Shown here: positions 51,216 to 64,000 of the stretch, piece by piece
How positions within the stretch are numbered: the stretch's first letter is position 1
Layout of the letters: the number at the start of each line of letters is the position of its first letter
Source of the DNA: Zonotrichia leucophrys gambelii
Lineage: Eukaryota > Chordata > Aves > Passeriformes > Passerellidae
Assembly: GCF_028769735.1 (NCBI RefSeq)
Contig: NC_088173.1
Span: 18,664,038-18,728,037 of the forward strand
DNA length: 64,000 bases
Direction of reading: 5' to 3'
Notes under the pieces: generated by a model
What the model was told of the DNA's origin: nothing
Seen by the model: the letters and a program-made list of their open reading frames with translations, nothing else
Databases searched by the model: none
Position numbers and translations under genes: made by a program

Positions 51216-54200
51216 GATTTCCAGAGAGTTTCAGAGGTATATATATCATCTTGGTGATTTTTGCATTCAGTATTAGTGAGACAAGCATTTCAACACTGTT
51301 TTATGTTTTGTGATTTGCAACAAGCATTCTGACTTTTGCAGCACTAGACTTGGCACAGTCTACTAAAATCCTTGAAGTAAAAATACAAATAACTTTTCCA
51401 CAGGAAAAAAGTTTGAAAGAATCTACCAATTTCATGCAAGAACTTCAAAAAAGAAAGGCAAGTATTAATAACTCTGATTTTCTGAAGTCTCATATTGCCC
51501 AAGCATGATTTATATATTGGAAACAGACAGCATAAGCAATATTGTCTATAAGGATAAGTCATTCTTTTACAGAGAACAAGCTGAATTTTTTGCCAACTAT
51601 CCCATACAACTTCATCCTCATAATTGTTCTAGGAAAATATAATAGGTCTTACTTTATTGAATTCACTAGTTCTAGTAATACTGACTTTTTAATGATCTGT
51701 CTTGTTAATAAATTAGAGAAAAGCTTTACTATTTGTGAATTCCCTTTAAAACTACCAACCACTCTACAGAGCCATTTCTACTGGTAAATTACTCTGATTC
51801 TCAAATCAACTTATAGAAAATTTTACATTAATTTTTTATCTACTTACATGACTTATGCTTTATTGTTTGCTTTGCAGTCTATAAACTGCTGTAATAAATA
51901 TGAACGAGACTATTAGGATCATTGGATATGGCAAGAGAGCAGTTCCACGATGTCTCCATGTGCTAATCTCAAAAAGATGTCAAAACAAAATCAAGAAAAA
52001 ATATCTACTTTCCCCTTTATGAAATATTAGTGAAAATAAAAAATATTTTCCCAGCAATTTCTAAAAATCTGTGCTGGCTTTACAATGATCAAAGAATATT
52101 TAGAATAAAAGTGCCAAAAGTGACGCTCCAAAGTTCCTTTGGATATCTACCCAGCTTCCTAGCTTCATGTTTCTGTGATGCACTGAACAATTCAAAATAC
52201 CACAAGGAGATGAGAATGCTAAGGAACTCCTCTCCTATTCTAAATGTTTCTGATTCATTAAAAAAATTATGACATAGAAACCTTCCAATCCTCTTAAGGC
52301 AACTAGCAGAATTCTGAAAGTTTTCATTTTGTCACTATAGAAATCCAATTTTCTTGGTAGGGAATTTTATTCTGACCCCTTGACGGCATTTTGGTAGTCT
52401 GGACACTCTCACATTTATTTTTTTATATGCAAATCAAGAACTCCTTTTCTCTCTCTCCCAGATAAGTGCCATACAACTACAGTTTGTCACCAATATCATC
52501 TCCATTTTGGTGAGATACAGAGACTTAAATCAATAAGGTCTTTGCTGTGTTAGTCACTCTGCAACCATGAAGAAACACCTTATAAGCAATAGAGTTGCTC
52601 AAACTCAGAATAACTGTTATGGAGTAATCTATTACTGAATTTTCACAGCTCTTCTGAAAGTCAGGAGAGGTACTGAAACATCAGAGTAATTGAAAGTTTT
52701 CACTTCTGCCATGCCTCAACATTTATATGATGTGCTCATACACTTCCACAAAGCTGTAGAGGAGCTGTGGATTGCTGCTGATCATGGGAGTCTCTTATAC
52801 ACAACAAACCCACAATGTGCTGCTCTCCTGATGGATCCCACAGGCACCAAAGGGCAGACCACACTGAAATGTGGAAGCAATTCTGCAAGAAATATTTCCA
52901 TTAGGAAACAATGGGGCATTTCTCTGAGATACCATGAGGTATCATGAGAGCTCTTTAAGGACAACCTAATCTCAGAATGACAAAACAAATCCCAGTTACT
53001 CAGAAAACCTTAAAGCTATTTTGGTTTTCTTCCTTAGTTTCACACAAAAATCTTATTGCTTCCATTTCTAACAGCATAGCATTTATTATCCTTTTTCTTT
53101 TTCTAACAGCATTATATTTCTTATTTTTCTTTCAGAAAAGGACATCTCCAATCTCTTCATCATTTATTTAAAAGTATTTTGAAAGCAGTGAGGCTTATGA
53201 CTAAATGTGTGCTCTGGGACAGTCCTTAATTTTAATGAATGAAAGGAGGTGTTCTTTGTATGAATTTCAGTGATACTGAATGCAGGGAGCCACATATTGT
53301 CACGTCAAATTACTGTAATCCAAAAGTATTAACAGGCTTTAATCTGAGTGCCTTCACACACTAAGCACACCACAACTGCAAGATTTTCTGCAGTATTAAA
53401 AGTATTCCCTAGGGCCTTCCTAATTGTGTACATCAAAGGTTAAAGTTTCTCTTAATTTGCAGCACACTTTTGAGTACTGGATTAAAAACAGGTCCAGTTC
53501 ATGTCTATTTACAACCTACTCTTTCTAATTAGATCTTTCTAATTTCTGACAGCTGCTATGATAGATTGTGCGTTACATCATGCTCCTAACCTCTATTATT
53601 TTCAGCTGTAGAGGTTGGCATTCTCATCAGTATTTTACTTTTTATTTCAACTGCATGATTTGACTGAGTTTCTTAGTCTGTATCCTTCATTTTACCTCTG
53701 AAAACAAAAGGTATAAAAGGGATTTTAGGAAGGGATTAAAGTATTTAGTCTTCCAGAGAGCATTTAAGGTAATTTATCACCTTAACTCATGTGAAACTCA
53801 AACATCTATAAATCTCTCACCACATACTAAAGCACAAACAGTGACAGGAGGCAAAACTAAAAATTACCCAAACTACCAGAAAACATTTTATCTCAAACCA
53901 TATGTGATGTAATGTCAAAGGTCAAATATCTCATCTACTATGTTATCCACATCAGCAACTGAATTAACCAAGATAGCACTAAAATCCAACAATTTTTTCA
54001 CAGAGAACCTGGCACACCAGTCAGGACTACAAACACTATTTTCTTCAATATTATTAAGATGAATCTTTGTCTTTTTTTGGACAAAATATGAACTTTTTAC
54101 TATATAGATAGCAGGATTGATAAGTAACCTCAGGTTCTAGTTCACTGGTTTGAAAATTCTTATCCTGCATGCCTGTTATCTTGTCTCTTTTTTTCTATTT

Positions 54201-57200
54201 TTTTTTAAATTCCTTTTAGGAGTTTTTGTGCAATTATTCTTGCAGGAGCTAAGCTGTGTCACTGTTTTTTCATAGAAAAGACTACACTGAAATTAATTTT
54301 GTACATTGAGTGGTGGGTATTCAGCATAAGTCTTTGCTTAACAATAGTATTTCGTCTCCTGACAGGGAATGATGTGTATTCAACAATAGCTAATGGAAGA
54401 GAAACTGGTGGAGAAATTCCAAAAATTGGCTCCTTTGCTGAAATCAGAACATTTACAAAAACTGAATTATGTTGCAATTTAAAGTAGCTAAAAAGTTCTG
54501 GCCTTTAACTGTCAAGTCATTCTTTGTTCAATATCACCAATTTGTATAATGGTATAATAAAATGTCCACATTTTAATGTACAACACTTACTTCTTTTAAA
54601 GAAGACACATTTTGATTATTCCAACTTAAAAAAAAAAAAATCTAGATTTTCATAGCAGAAAAAAGGAAAATGTTAGGACTTGTTAACTGGGGAGGTAGGA
54701 GGGGTGGAGAGGAAAAAACAAAAACACTTTTCAGTGTCTTCAAGGCTTTTCAAAATTTCTCTCTGTGTGTTTAGCCTGTTCTGCAGACACTGTTGTAAAA
54801 AAATTATGTTAGAACACAACTTAAACAGTGCCTTGGAAAGTGAGTGAAAGGAAAAGAAATACAGTGGAAATGTCAGACAGCTCCAGGAAATCAAGTAACA
54901 CAAGAAACGATTCTTGAAAGCAAGAGCTACAGTGAGGTTAATTGTGCAAGACTGAAGTGCCCCACATGGCTGTGGCTTAGCTTTTATTGTTTCTGGACAG
55001 AACTGCCTCAGCCTCTGGGAGGTATCTCAGCTCTAGTCTGTCTCTAAATGCCCTCTCCCTTTCCCAAAGAAACAGAATTTTCAGTTCAGACACCAGCAGC
55101 TTCTACCTCAATTTGGTCCATAAATGCCTCAGGACAAACTGGATGAAACGGACTGAGCTTTCTGAATCATCCTGGTCACGTTTAGAAATCCACAGGGAAA
55201 ATGACAGTACACAGTCTAGAACAAACATGGTTGCTGGGTTTACATAATGATTCAAATGGCTTGTGACAATCTTTTTTTAAAAAGTTGTTAAAAGAGAAAA
55301 AAAATTGTAACACTGACATAGCATCAGCTTTCAACATGTTGAAAATTGTATTTCCAACTTCATCATGAATCAGCTCCTTCTACAAAAACAGGGAATTTCT
55401 TTTGTCAAGGTTATCTCTATACCTTTATTTCTCACCATTCTGAAAGCATTGGATGAAACTCAAGCCACTCATTTCAGATTTCCTAATTAAGAAGCTGGGA
55501 TATGCACTCACAAGTAACTCACACAGCTGTTGAATTTACAGACTGGTAAACATGCTGGACACAGGACTTGTACTGGAACAATACAGACTGCACAACTTCT
55601 TGAGGTCCCTTCCAGCCCTGTTTTTCTGTTATTAAATATGGTCATGCGAAACACACATAATTCTCTCAATGCTTTCTTATGAAACTCATTATGGCTTTTG
55701 TTTGAGGCTGTAGCCGCTTAAATTGTTCAAGGCACAGATGTGCAAATTCTTTTTTGCGTGCAGAATTGGTTTGCTCCGTATATGAGCTGCAGCAATGAGC
55801 TCCAGACTTGGATCTATACCCCTGCCAGAGCGTTCCCTGGGGATCTCAAGGCAGGACAACATTGCATGCAGACAGGTACTAAGCCTGGCATCTTACATTT
55901 CTTCTTCCAGAAAAACGAAATAATAAAAAGTAGAGATGAAAGAAATCCTGAGAGATTACACAGCCCATTTCTGCATCTCAAGATGAATAAGAGACACTCC
56001 AACCATTTCTTCCCCCAATGTTTTGTGGCAAGGGGTTCCTCTTTGTTATCAATAATCCATTCATCGCAATAATCAAGGTTCCTTGGTGGAAAACCTCCTA
56101 CACCCTGGCACAGGCCTCATCTTAGCTCTGCAGACTGGAAATCATTAATCACATACATCTTCAGGAAAGAAGACAGGGATATTATCTGGGCACATGGTTC
56201 CACTCTACTCTTGGGTGAAGCACACAGATTGCAGCCTGTACCCAGGAGTATAGAGAAAGCTGAAAGATCAAGGACAGATGCAAAGCTATACAAGCCCTAA
56301 ATGATGAAAATTTCTTTTTCTGAGAGTCTTTGGATTCACAAAAAAATAAAACTCAAACCTTAATCCCATTGTCTATATCACTGTAAATCTTAGATGATTA
56401 AGCTTTAACATATCACTGTGTGCTTATTGTAACGGGTGAGGTGCTCAAGAGAGCAGTGGACACCCCACCAGCTTTCTCTGGAACTTCAATATGTGAAGCA
56501 CAAAAAGGCTGTCAAAAATAACCAAAGAGCCTTCCAGTGGAGTTCTGAGACTTCTGAATAGCACCATCTAAGAAGGATTTGAATTTCTTCTAAAGTTTCA
56601 GTCTTAAAGAGAAAGAGCAAAGTGGAAACCAGACAAGACACCTTTGAAGACTATTTCAAAATCCTCCTGAAGACCTAATAGCAAGAGATTTCACAGCACA
56701 ACAAAAATTCAAAATTTTAACTACAGACTGTGTATTTTCAGAGCAGAGAGCTGCCAAGATATTTGTGACTCACTTCATCATGTCAGATGATTACAGCTCA
56801 CATGAGCCAAGGTGCACACCTGTTTAAATGCTGGCAGAATCACAGCTTTAAATTCTAAAAATGCAACTAAATATCAGGAAATTTTAATTTATTTTGATTA
56901 TAATTAACTTGACATTTCTTCCAACGTGGGAAAAAGAATGCCAGTCCTTCAGTAAAAGCAGCAGCCTCAGCCACTGGGGTCTCATTGGTAAATATAATAC
57001 AGGCTTCCCATGAGATTTCTGATTTCCCATGAGATTCATAAACATGATAAGAAAGCTGCAGCACTCACTCCTTAAATTCATGCATACATATATATACCTT
57101 CTTTATAACCTCTTTTGTTTAATGTCTAAGAAAAGCCAGGTTGAAGTTAGGCAGGTCATATAGTAGGACACTACCTATGCTACAGCCTAATGCATCCCAT

Positions 57201-58151
57201 CAAATCCTCAAGTTTTGTTGCCTATCATCCCTCATTTTGTACTTAGATTCTAAATTGTTTGACAGGAGATCATTATTTGGTCTTTCTAGTATAGTATGTT
57301 ATAGGGTAAAATTCTAGCTGATCATAGAATGTTCTGTACATCAGGAAATGGCAAAAAATGAAAGTAATAATATGTGATTTACTGTGCAAACCTCTGTCAA
57401 GTAGTTTTCACCATATAATTCACACTCAGTAGTGTAAAATTCTTTGGCCTCTGAACAGTGGGATGTGGTTTATATTTTATTTTAAATATACTTTATTTCA
57501 TGATTTGTTATTTAATGTTTGTATATGTCTTGAACAGCAAAACACAATGAGAAGCCTAAGTATTATTTTCAGTTTTTATCATGATATTTTGTTTTATCAT
57601 TCTATATTCTGTAAAGATTTGCATACTGAAAAGACACTAAATTTATTCTTGGCTTTTTCTATATACTATTTTGCTTAGTGGGATGTAGCTAAATCCATGA
57701 GTGCAAATATTACTATTTTCTAAAAAGCTTCAGATAAGAAACCAGTCAGAAAAGGAAAGTATCTGGGGACACCATTCATATGCAACTCTCAGACAAAGTC
57801 TATGAACCAAAGAGCAGTTTGGGGCAGTAAAGCTGTGTGACTTTTGGTCAGCCTGCTGAGAAAACTGCTGAGATGACTGAAAGGAAGTGAAAAAAGAAAA
57901 GCTATGTGAGTTAGGAAGCCTAAAAACACACAAAAAATAGTCGAGTGTGGATGTGGGGATAGTTAGTAGTATGAGAACTCAAGAGGAAAAAATACTGACA
58001 TTAAAAGGTTTTAAATGCTAAAAAGTCATGGAGAAGCAGAAGATGGAAATTCAGCAAGATCAAGGATCAAGCTCAATCTAAAGGCAAAGATTATTGACCT
58101 CTCCTCATCTGAGCATCAAGTGCAATCTCATCAGATTGGTGAGTATCTAAT
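51216..58151. other. Unique AT-rich non-coding DNA
   Basis: About 6.9 kb with short frames only. At 53065-53077 and 53100-53112 the 13-mer TTTCTAACAGCAT is repeated. A 13-A run lies at 54628-54640. A possible CR1 3' scrap lies at 55570-55635. No gene recognised. Confidence 0.55.
55570..55635 (+). mobile_element. Possible CR1 3'-terminal scrap
   Basis: The string 'cttgaggtcccttccagccc' followed by 'tgtttttctgttatt' resembles the last part of CR1 3' UTRs. The match is short and the upstream part is not recognisable. Confidence 0.4.
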
Positions 58152-58191
58152 GCTAATGTTACCATTAATGCTAATTAATGGTAACATTAGC
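58152..58191. repeat. Perfect 18-bp inverted repeat (hairpin)
   Basis: GCTAATGTTACCATTAAT at 58152-58169 is the exact reverse complement of ATTAATGGTAACATTAGC at 58174-58191, with GCTA as the loop. The arms have no mismatch. It lies inside the 136-codon plus-strand frame at 58015-58425, which I regard as chance. Confidence 0.95.
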
Positions 58192-61100
58192 CCTTACCTA
58201 CAAGCTCACTACTCCTTGCTATCTACAGTGTGCTTACCCATCAATAAATGCTCTGCACTCTTCAGTTATTTAAATCCTGTCCCTCATGTTCACAGTAAAA
58301 AGAGCAAAAGAATAAAAGCTGTTAAAGTGAATCAGATAAAAAGGGTTAAAAATTTAATTATCTTTTTAAAAAAGACAAAAAATGAAAAAGATCTCCATAG
58401 AAAGAGAGGGAGAGCAGGAAAGTGAGTTATGGTTGCATATCACAAGCCTGGTAAGCCCTGAAGGCATTTTCATATACAACATGCTACTAGGAGCCTTTAA
58501 ATCCACACTGAATAGATTATTATGAAATATGTTATCTCCTAGAGTTATTGTGCTCATTCCATATAGAATCCATGCACAGAAACTTTCACCTGCAAAAATT
58601 ATACGCACATAAGATTGACATATAAATAGGCAAGAATAGGGTTTTCATGTTAGACATAATCACAGCCTTGCAATCAAACTCAAAGGGTGGCCTGGACAGT
58701 ACTGAGTGGAAGCTTTCTAATCAGCTTCAGCAGTAACATTGACTTTGACTTGCCTAGATTCAAGCTTCCATTTATCAAGACAAGTGCTGTGTGCATCAGC
58801 AATATGCATTCTGCAAGCTTCCTTTGCCCCCAGGCTCAAAAGAGCAGAACACACTGCAGAGGACAGTCCCTTTATGGTGCTGTCCCCACCAGTGCAGTGT
58901 AAATTGCACTCCTTGGCTGACACCCGTGTGCTGTGTTCCCACCACAAGACTCTCCAAACACAGCCCCTTAACAGGGGGCTGCAGCTCATCATCACAATGT
59001 CTGGCTAAATCTGCTTGCAGAAGCTTTGTACCAGCTGCTGGTCAGTGATCAGGGGCCCTTCATTAGACAAGAACTCAAGCCTGTTTCTTTCTCTGTGCTG
59101 AGACCAAGGGCAACATAAGTCTCACATAACCTTCTGGCACGGGAAGGCACTTTGTGCATCCAGCAAAGGGATGTCTGTCCTTTAGCACATTTTACAGGAG
59201 ACAAGATAAGTGAGAATTATCTTCCTGCCTTCTGCTCAATGTCACCTGTGAAATCTGCAGCTCTGGCACATAATGTTTAAAATCCTCTTCTAGTTCATAA
59301 GAATACATCATCCACTCCCTAGATTTGGTATTTCATTGAGACTAGCATGGAAAGATGCATCACTATGTCACAGAAGTAGGAACAGTCATGCAGCACATCT
59401 TCCATCCCTGCCCATTTATGTCAAAGACGATGTTATTCACTCCCCAGCTGGCTGTCAAAAGCTGTTCATCCTCCAATCCCCTGCCCACTGAAAGCATCTA
59501 TTCAAAATTATCATGGTATTCATGCCAACATCTTCAAGCTTACTGCCCTTGCTGTTAGCCTCACAAGTGGAGAGTTTTCACCACAGGTAATGTGTCTGCT
59601 CCTGCCACTGCTGGCCTCCAAAATTCCCTGATTTTCAAGCAGGTGCTCACTCTCTGCATGGGGGTAGGAAAGATGTGCTTGTTTAGCTGGCTACCTCCGG
59701 TGGAATGAATTTCACACTGTCACCTGGAGATCAGAATCTTGACAGACAAATATCACTTTTTGGTCCTACACATCCATCTGTCAAAACTGAGGTGGTGCCT
59801 AGTTCTTCCCCATTTTTCAGCTTAAGCAGTCTTAAGTAATTGTGTGGTTCAGATTCAGCATAATTTGTGGTCTGTAGAGGTAGAATGGAAGTCTGACGTG
59901 GCCTTCTCTCACCCACCATTGTTTTTGTGATATTTTGTGGTCCAATTTATTCAAGTTATAACTCATGGGAAGTACTCAATAATCTGGTACCAAATAATTT
60001 GGTTTTTTGAAGCTTAAACCTTTATCTAATCTATGCCAGATGAATTAGCCCACACTGGGCACACAACTTTTCCAACAGTTAATGTTCTGAAATGAATCTG
60101 CCAAATACAAGGAGGAATAAGACAGTCTCATACAAGCTTCTGCACAATCTCTCTAAATTATAGATAACGTATGAGTTCAGAAACCATGCATTTTTCCTCT
60201 CCTGACACACAAATATATACATTTCCTTACTCAGAGAGCTAAAAGCGGATGTTTCACCTATCCAAGACAAACAATTTAAATATCTAAGTAATGCACATTA
60301 TAGGCAATTGATGAAAAACTGACCAACCATAAATAACCAGGATTTACACATTACCCCCATTTCAATACCAGCACTTCTAAGCACTTTTCATGTTCTAAAT
60401 TATCTGGACTAATAAAGAGAAAGGAAATAACATTTGAGCTTAAAATGCACCATCTCTTAATGTTTGCATTCCCAGAATCTCATGCACATGCAAACAAATT
60501 CAAAATTAAATCACCACAAAATGCTTTCTGTGGAGCTGCAGAAATTGCTGCAGATTTTCTGAAAAGAGTCCAATATATACACAAATACTGGGGAAATACA
60601 GACTTGATTTACACAATGGTAAAACCTGTCTCAACAGGCATAGGGAAAAAATTTGTTCTCTAAAGTACAGGTGCCATCAATAATTAATATCTTTTTAATT
60701 ATACCATCTTCCTCAGAAGCATTAATTATGAACTAAACCATATAATTATAAAAGTCGTTTGGCACTAATCTATAAGAGCAAGCATGTGTTTCAAAATTCA
60801 CACCAGCTACAAAAATTTTCCTTTTTATCAATAATAAAACTAAGGTTAATAATTCCAACTCTCACACATTTTGATATATTGTGTAGGTCTTAGTTCGCAA
60901 AGATATGAAGTACATTATACGTCCACAATGTATGTCTGATCTATGTTAATAATGAAATACAATCAGAAATAGGGCAAACAGGGAATACTGTATAACAAAG
61001 AGCAATTACTTTTGTATGTTTCCCACATTTAGAAATTAAAAAAGAGCTTGTAATCACCTTACCTCTAAATATGAAGGAATCAATTGCATCATTTTTTCCT

Positions 61101-62711
61101 ATTTGCAGTAAACTATCAGACTGTTACAAAAAAAATCAAAACAATGTTGATAGCCAAAGAAGGGAAGTTTTCCAAGGCTACTCTGGACATGCAAGGAGTC
61201 TCTGTCATTAGATATGGCAAAAAGATTAAATTAGGAATATTAACCACTTTTGTAAGTTTAAACTCTGTGACTTTAAGATTCTAACTTTTTAAAAAAACTA
61301 TCTTGCCCAGTTATGTCCACATCAATTATTAGTTCTGTACCTTCAAAAAGGTGTTTTCAAACCCTCTGCATTATTAATTTTTTCCATAGATGACATTGCT
61401 GTTCTGGAAAGCAATTTCTAGCAGGTACTTAAGTGTTTTCCTGAGTAAAAAGGAACTGTTACAAAGGTTCAGGTTTTATAAATAAAAAAAAGGAAGACGG
61501 ACCACCTTAAAGTTCACTTGTGGGGACAGGCTCATAACTGTCACTAACCTGAATGCTCAAAGCCAGGAGGAAAAACTCAGTGTGCTCCTGAATTTTCAAA
61601 CTGGTAAAACAGAAGCTACTGTTTCATATAGACAGAACTGGAAAATACTTTTTTCCTAAAATATATTAATATTCTAAATATTCTGACCAACTGTGATTTA
61701 CTCTTTAGATGTAAAGCACTACAACCTAGTAACTGAGGGAAGGAAGCAGATGAATATTATACATTATGTGCCTTCTGTTACCATTCATTACCACTTTGGG
61801 TTACAGCTGTCCCGTTTCCAATTGAAGGCAGAGAAAAACAGATGCCTCACATGACAGAAATGTCTGGAAATGTGGATGGCTGTCTTCCGCTGCCATTGCT
61901 CCATGGTCCAGTATGGGGAAGCTGGGCAACACTTGTTGCTCAGAGAAGCAGAAGCTTTCCCTTCCACATCCTTCCTCTGGGAGGGAAATTGCAACAGGGA
62001 AGTCTGGTCCCAGCCCTTCCATCCCAAAACCTGGCTCATCCTTCACCCCAGGCAGAGGCATTCAATTTGCGGTGTGGCAGCCTTGCCTGGAGCCATCTCC
62101 AAGAAGGCAGATCTCTTCAGTGGGCTGATTTCTGACCTCTGTGAGTTAGGGACGGATAATGGGACTGTGGAAGGCTGAGTTTCAAGAAGGGGAATAGGAT
62201 GTCCTAAACTATATGAAAGATAACCCCAGATCAAATTTGTAGCTCATACGAGAGAGGCATAATTATGTTTAGTGGGGCTCTATTAATTTACATCACTCCA
62301 GTTTAAGGTTCTCTGTATATCCAATTAATATGAACAGAGTAATTTCCAAAGTTTTCCATGTTTGTTCAGATACTTTCAAGTTTCCAGGGCAACTTTCAAA
62401 CTGATGTAATGCTTACTTCTTATTTAGTAGTAAAATGTATTTCAATAGTTTCCATTCAGTCAGGTTTTTAAGTGAATAAACCAGTAGTCAGGATCTTGTA
62501 AAGTAGAAGGATAAGAGGATTTAATGCACTTTTTTTATCAGACCCTACTTTCCAGTCCACAGGATAGACCTGAATTTTCTGACAAAGCCAAACTTTTCAA
62601 AGTGCAACTGACGGAGTTTCAAAGACCCTCCACAGATGGGTCTCTCCCATCTGCCATCAGCCTGTTCTCCAATTGGATGTGCAACCTCTCTTCATTTGCA
62701 AGCCTCAAGGC
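58192..62711. other. Unique non-coding DNA with GC-richer patches
   Basis: About 4.5 kb. Patches at about 58690-59700 and 61850-62160 are visibly richer in GC and have overlapping open frames on both strands (up to 102 codons), but no protein family or repeat is recognisable. They could be old repeats, untranslated exons or regulatory DNA. Confidence 0.45.
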
Positions 62712-62744
62712 ATTTACCAAGTGCTGTTACAGTACTTGGTAAAT
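62712..62744. repeat. Near-perfect 33-base inverted repeat (hairpin)
   Basis: ATTTACCAAGT at 62712-62722 pairs exactly with ACTTGGTAAAT at 62734-62744. The 11 bases between them (GCTGTTACAGT) continue the pairing except for one G-T pair, leaving a tiny central loop. Confidence 0.9.
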
Positions 62745-63309
62745 CTTTAAACAAACAGCTGGGACTCCAGAAATGGAACACTTTAATTCCTGGCACATTT
62801 ACACACACAAAAGCTCTAAGTGTAAAAGAGTCAAATACTTCTGACAGTCCATCTCCCCTGACTCAAGCCCTTAGTCAGATCATGTTTTATCAGGATATAA
62901 AAGAGCATATTGCTGGAGAAGAAGAGATGTTGTAACATGAAGCAAACGTGTTGCTTGAAATCTATGCAGTGACATTTATTTGCCACTTCATGTAAGAAAA
63001 GTGAGAGGAATTATGGGGGAAAAAGGCCTTTTCAGCAGGATGGAGGAGTTCTATCTTGACATGGATGGGAAATAAAAGCAACTGTGTCCAAGATTTCTGT
63101 TTCACTTGGCTCTGAGGATAGTGATATGGGGGAGTCCAGAGAGAAAAATAACAACTGGCACATTCTCTGGCTTGCTTGTCTGTATGTTATAAGATTTCAG
63201 ACACTGAATCATCTGTCCCTCAAACTCACAGTATTAGATGGAGGAAAACACAAAGACAACCTTTATTACACTGAACCAGCAGCAGTTTTCAAGGCATTGC
63301 AGGAGAAAC
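62745..63309. other. Unique non-coding DNA
   Basis: About 0.6 kb with short chance frames. No gene or repeat recognised before the truncated LTR. Confidence 0.5.
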
Positions 63310-63707
63310 AAGAAGGCTGGAAGCAAGCAAAAGGTTGTGAGGGGATCCAGCTGGGCTAGCTGACCCAAAGTGGTGAAAGGGATATTCCATACAGTGGAAT
63401 GTCATGCTCAGCAGTGGAACTGGGGTAGTGGGAGAAGAAGGGGAAAGGCAAGCTGCCTTTCAAAAGCAGCCATCCCTGAGGGAGTGGCTGGGTACCACTC
63501 TGCTTGTGCAAAGAGGTAAATGATTGCTTTTGCATCACTTTCTCCATTTTCCCCCCCTTTTTCCTTCACTTAAACTGTCCTTATCTAAACGTATGAGTTT
63601 TATGAGTTTTGCTGTTCCTAGCCTTTCCCCTGTCCTGCTGGGGCAGGTGGGGATGGGGTAGATGAGCAGGCAGCTGTGTGGTCACTGGCCAGGATTAACC
63701 CACCACA
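63310..63707 (+). mobile_element. 5'-truncated LTR related to family B
   Basis: Begins within the LTR near 'agaaggctggaagcaagc', then 'agctgggctagctgaccc', 'agggatattccatacag', 'aatgtcatgctcagca', 'acttaaactgtccttatct', 'aaacgtatgagtttt', and ends 'ggcagctgtgtggtcac...aggattaacccaccaca'. The order of blocks is the same as in 50688-51215, but the 3' end ('ttaacccaccaca' against 'ttaaatcacatca') marks a different subfamily. The first part of the LTR is missing. Confidence 0.7.
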
Positions 63708-64000
63708 TATTACCTTCTAAAAAAACTGCCCTCACTTGAGGAAGGAGATTCTGTCTTGGAAAATACCTTCAAGCTCTTACAGAAACCTCACTAAAATATT
63801 AATTCCAATATTTTCACCTCTTTAGCTCTCATTGTACAGAAGAGAATTATATTAATGCTAATAATGGGACACAATTTTTAACTTGTAACTTGATTGCACT
63901 TCCTTTTTAAAATAATTTCAGGCCTATACCAATTATTACAAGATCAATTTCTTTCTATAAACAGGGTTAAATAGGTGACTCCCATTTAAACCTTGTAAAA
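63708..64000. other. Unique AT-rich non-coding DNA to the window end
   Basis: Nothing recognisable follows the LTR end. Confidence 0.5.

Noticed and set aside
53100..53171. Plus-strand acceptor-like tract (TTCTTATTTTTCTTTCAG) followed by a short open frame to a stop
   Set aside because: T-rich tracts before AG are frequent here, and no upstream exon or poly-A context supports it.
58015..58425. 136-codon plus-strand frame as a gene
   Set aside because: Lysine-rich tail follows AT-rich composition, the frame crosses the perfect palindrome, and nothing in it is recognisable.

Overview
The window looks like a non-coding stretch of a bird genome, most likely a songbird: either intergenic DNA or the inside of a very long intron. 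The base composition is AT-rich throughout. I find no convincing complete protein-coding gene, rRNA, tRNA, CRISPR array or bacterial-type operon. The avian call rests on the repeats. There are several chicken-repeat-1 (CR1) non-LTR retrotransposon copies, whose 3' ends carry the typical octamer-type tail (TTCTGTGA/ATTCTATGA), and LTR remnants of two families that I recognise as typical of bird endogenous retroviruses. Family assignments come from remembered consensus patterns, not from a database search.

Layout: 1-1176 is unique AT-rich DNA. 1177-2474 is a decayed solo LTR on the minus strand with an internal degenerate minisatellite and a foreign AT-rich insertion. 2666-3356 is a minus-strand CR1. 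3357-11877 is unique DNA with homopolymer tracts. 11878-12368 is a plus-strand CR1 keeping part of the reverse-transcriptase domain but missing most of the rest. 12369-21296 is unique DNA with a (CCAAA)n/(CCA)n tract. 21297-21878 is a plus-strand CR1 with a well preserved 3' end. 21879-38290 is the longest unique stretch; it holds a 189-codon ORF of unknown meaning and a weak candidate for two minus-strand exons. 38291-38772 is a minus-strand CR1 with an internal 48-bp-period duplication. 45151-45761 holds two LTR fragments fused in inverted orientation. 48335-48548 is a deleted plus-strand CR1. 50688-51215 is a near-complete solo LTR of a second family, and 63310-63707 is a 5'-truncated relative of it. 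58152-58191 is a perfect 18-bp inverted repeat and 62712-62744 a near-perfect one.

There is no gene network to describe. The repeats are dead: the one readable CR1 reverse-transcriptase motif has lost its catalytic aspartate, and no retroviral gag, pol or env reading frame is visible beside any LTR. Most open reading frames longer than 60 codons are chance frames or antisense frames through the LTRs and CR1 copies. I see no clear new biological system. The best leads are the inverted LTR structure, the two hairpins, the candidate exon pair and the GC-richer unexplained islands near 58.7-59.7 kb and 61.85-62.15 kb.
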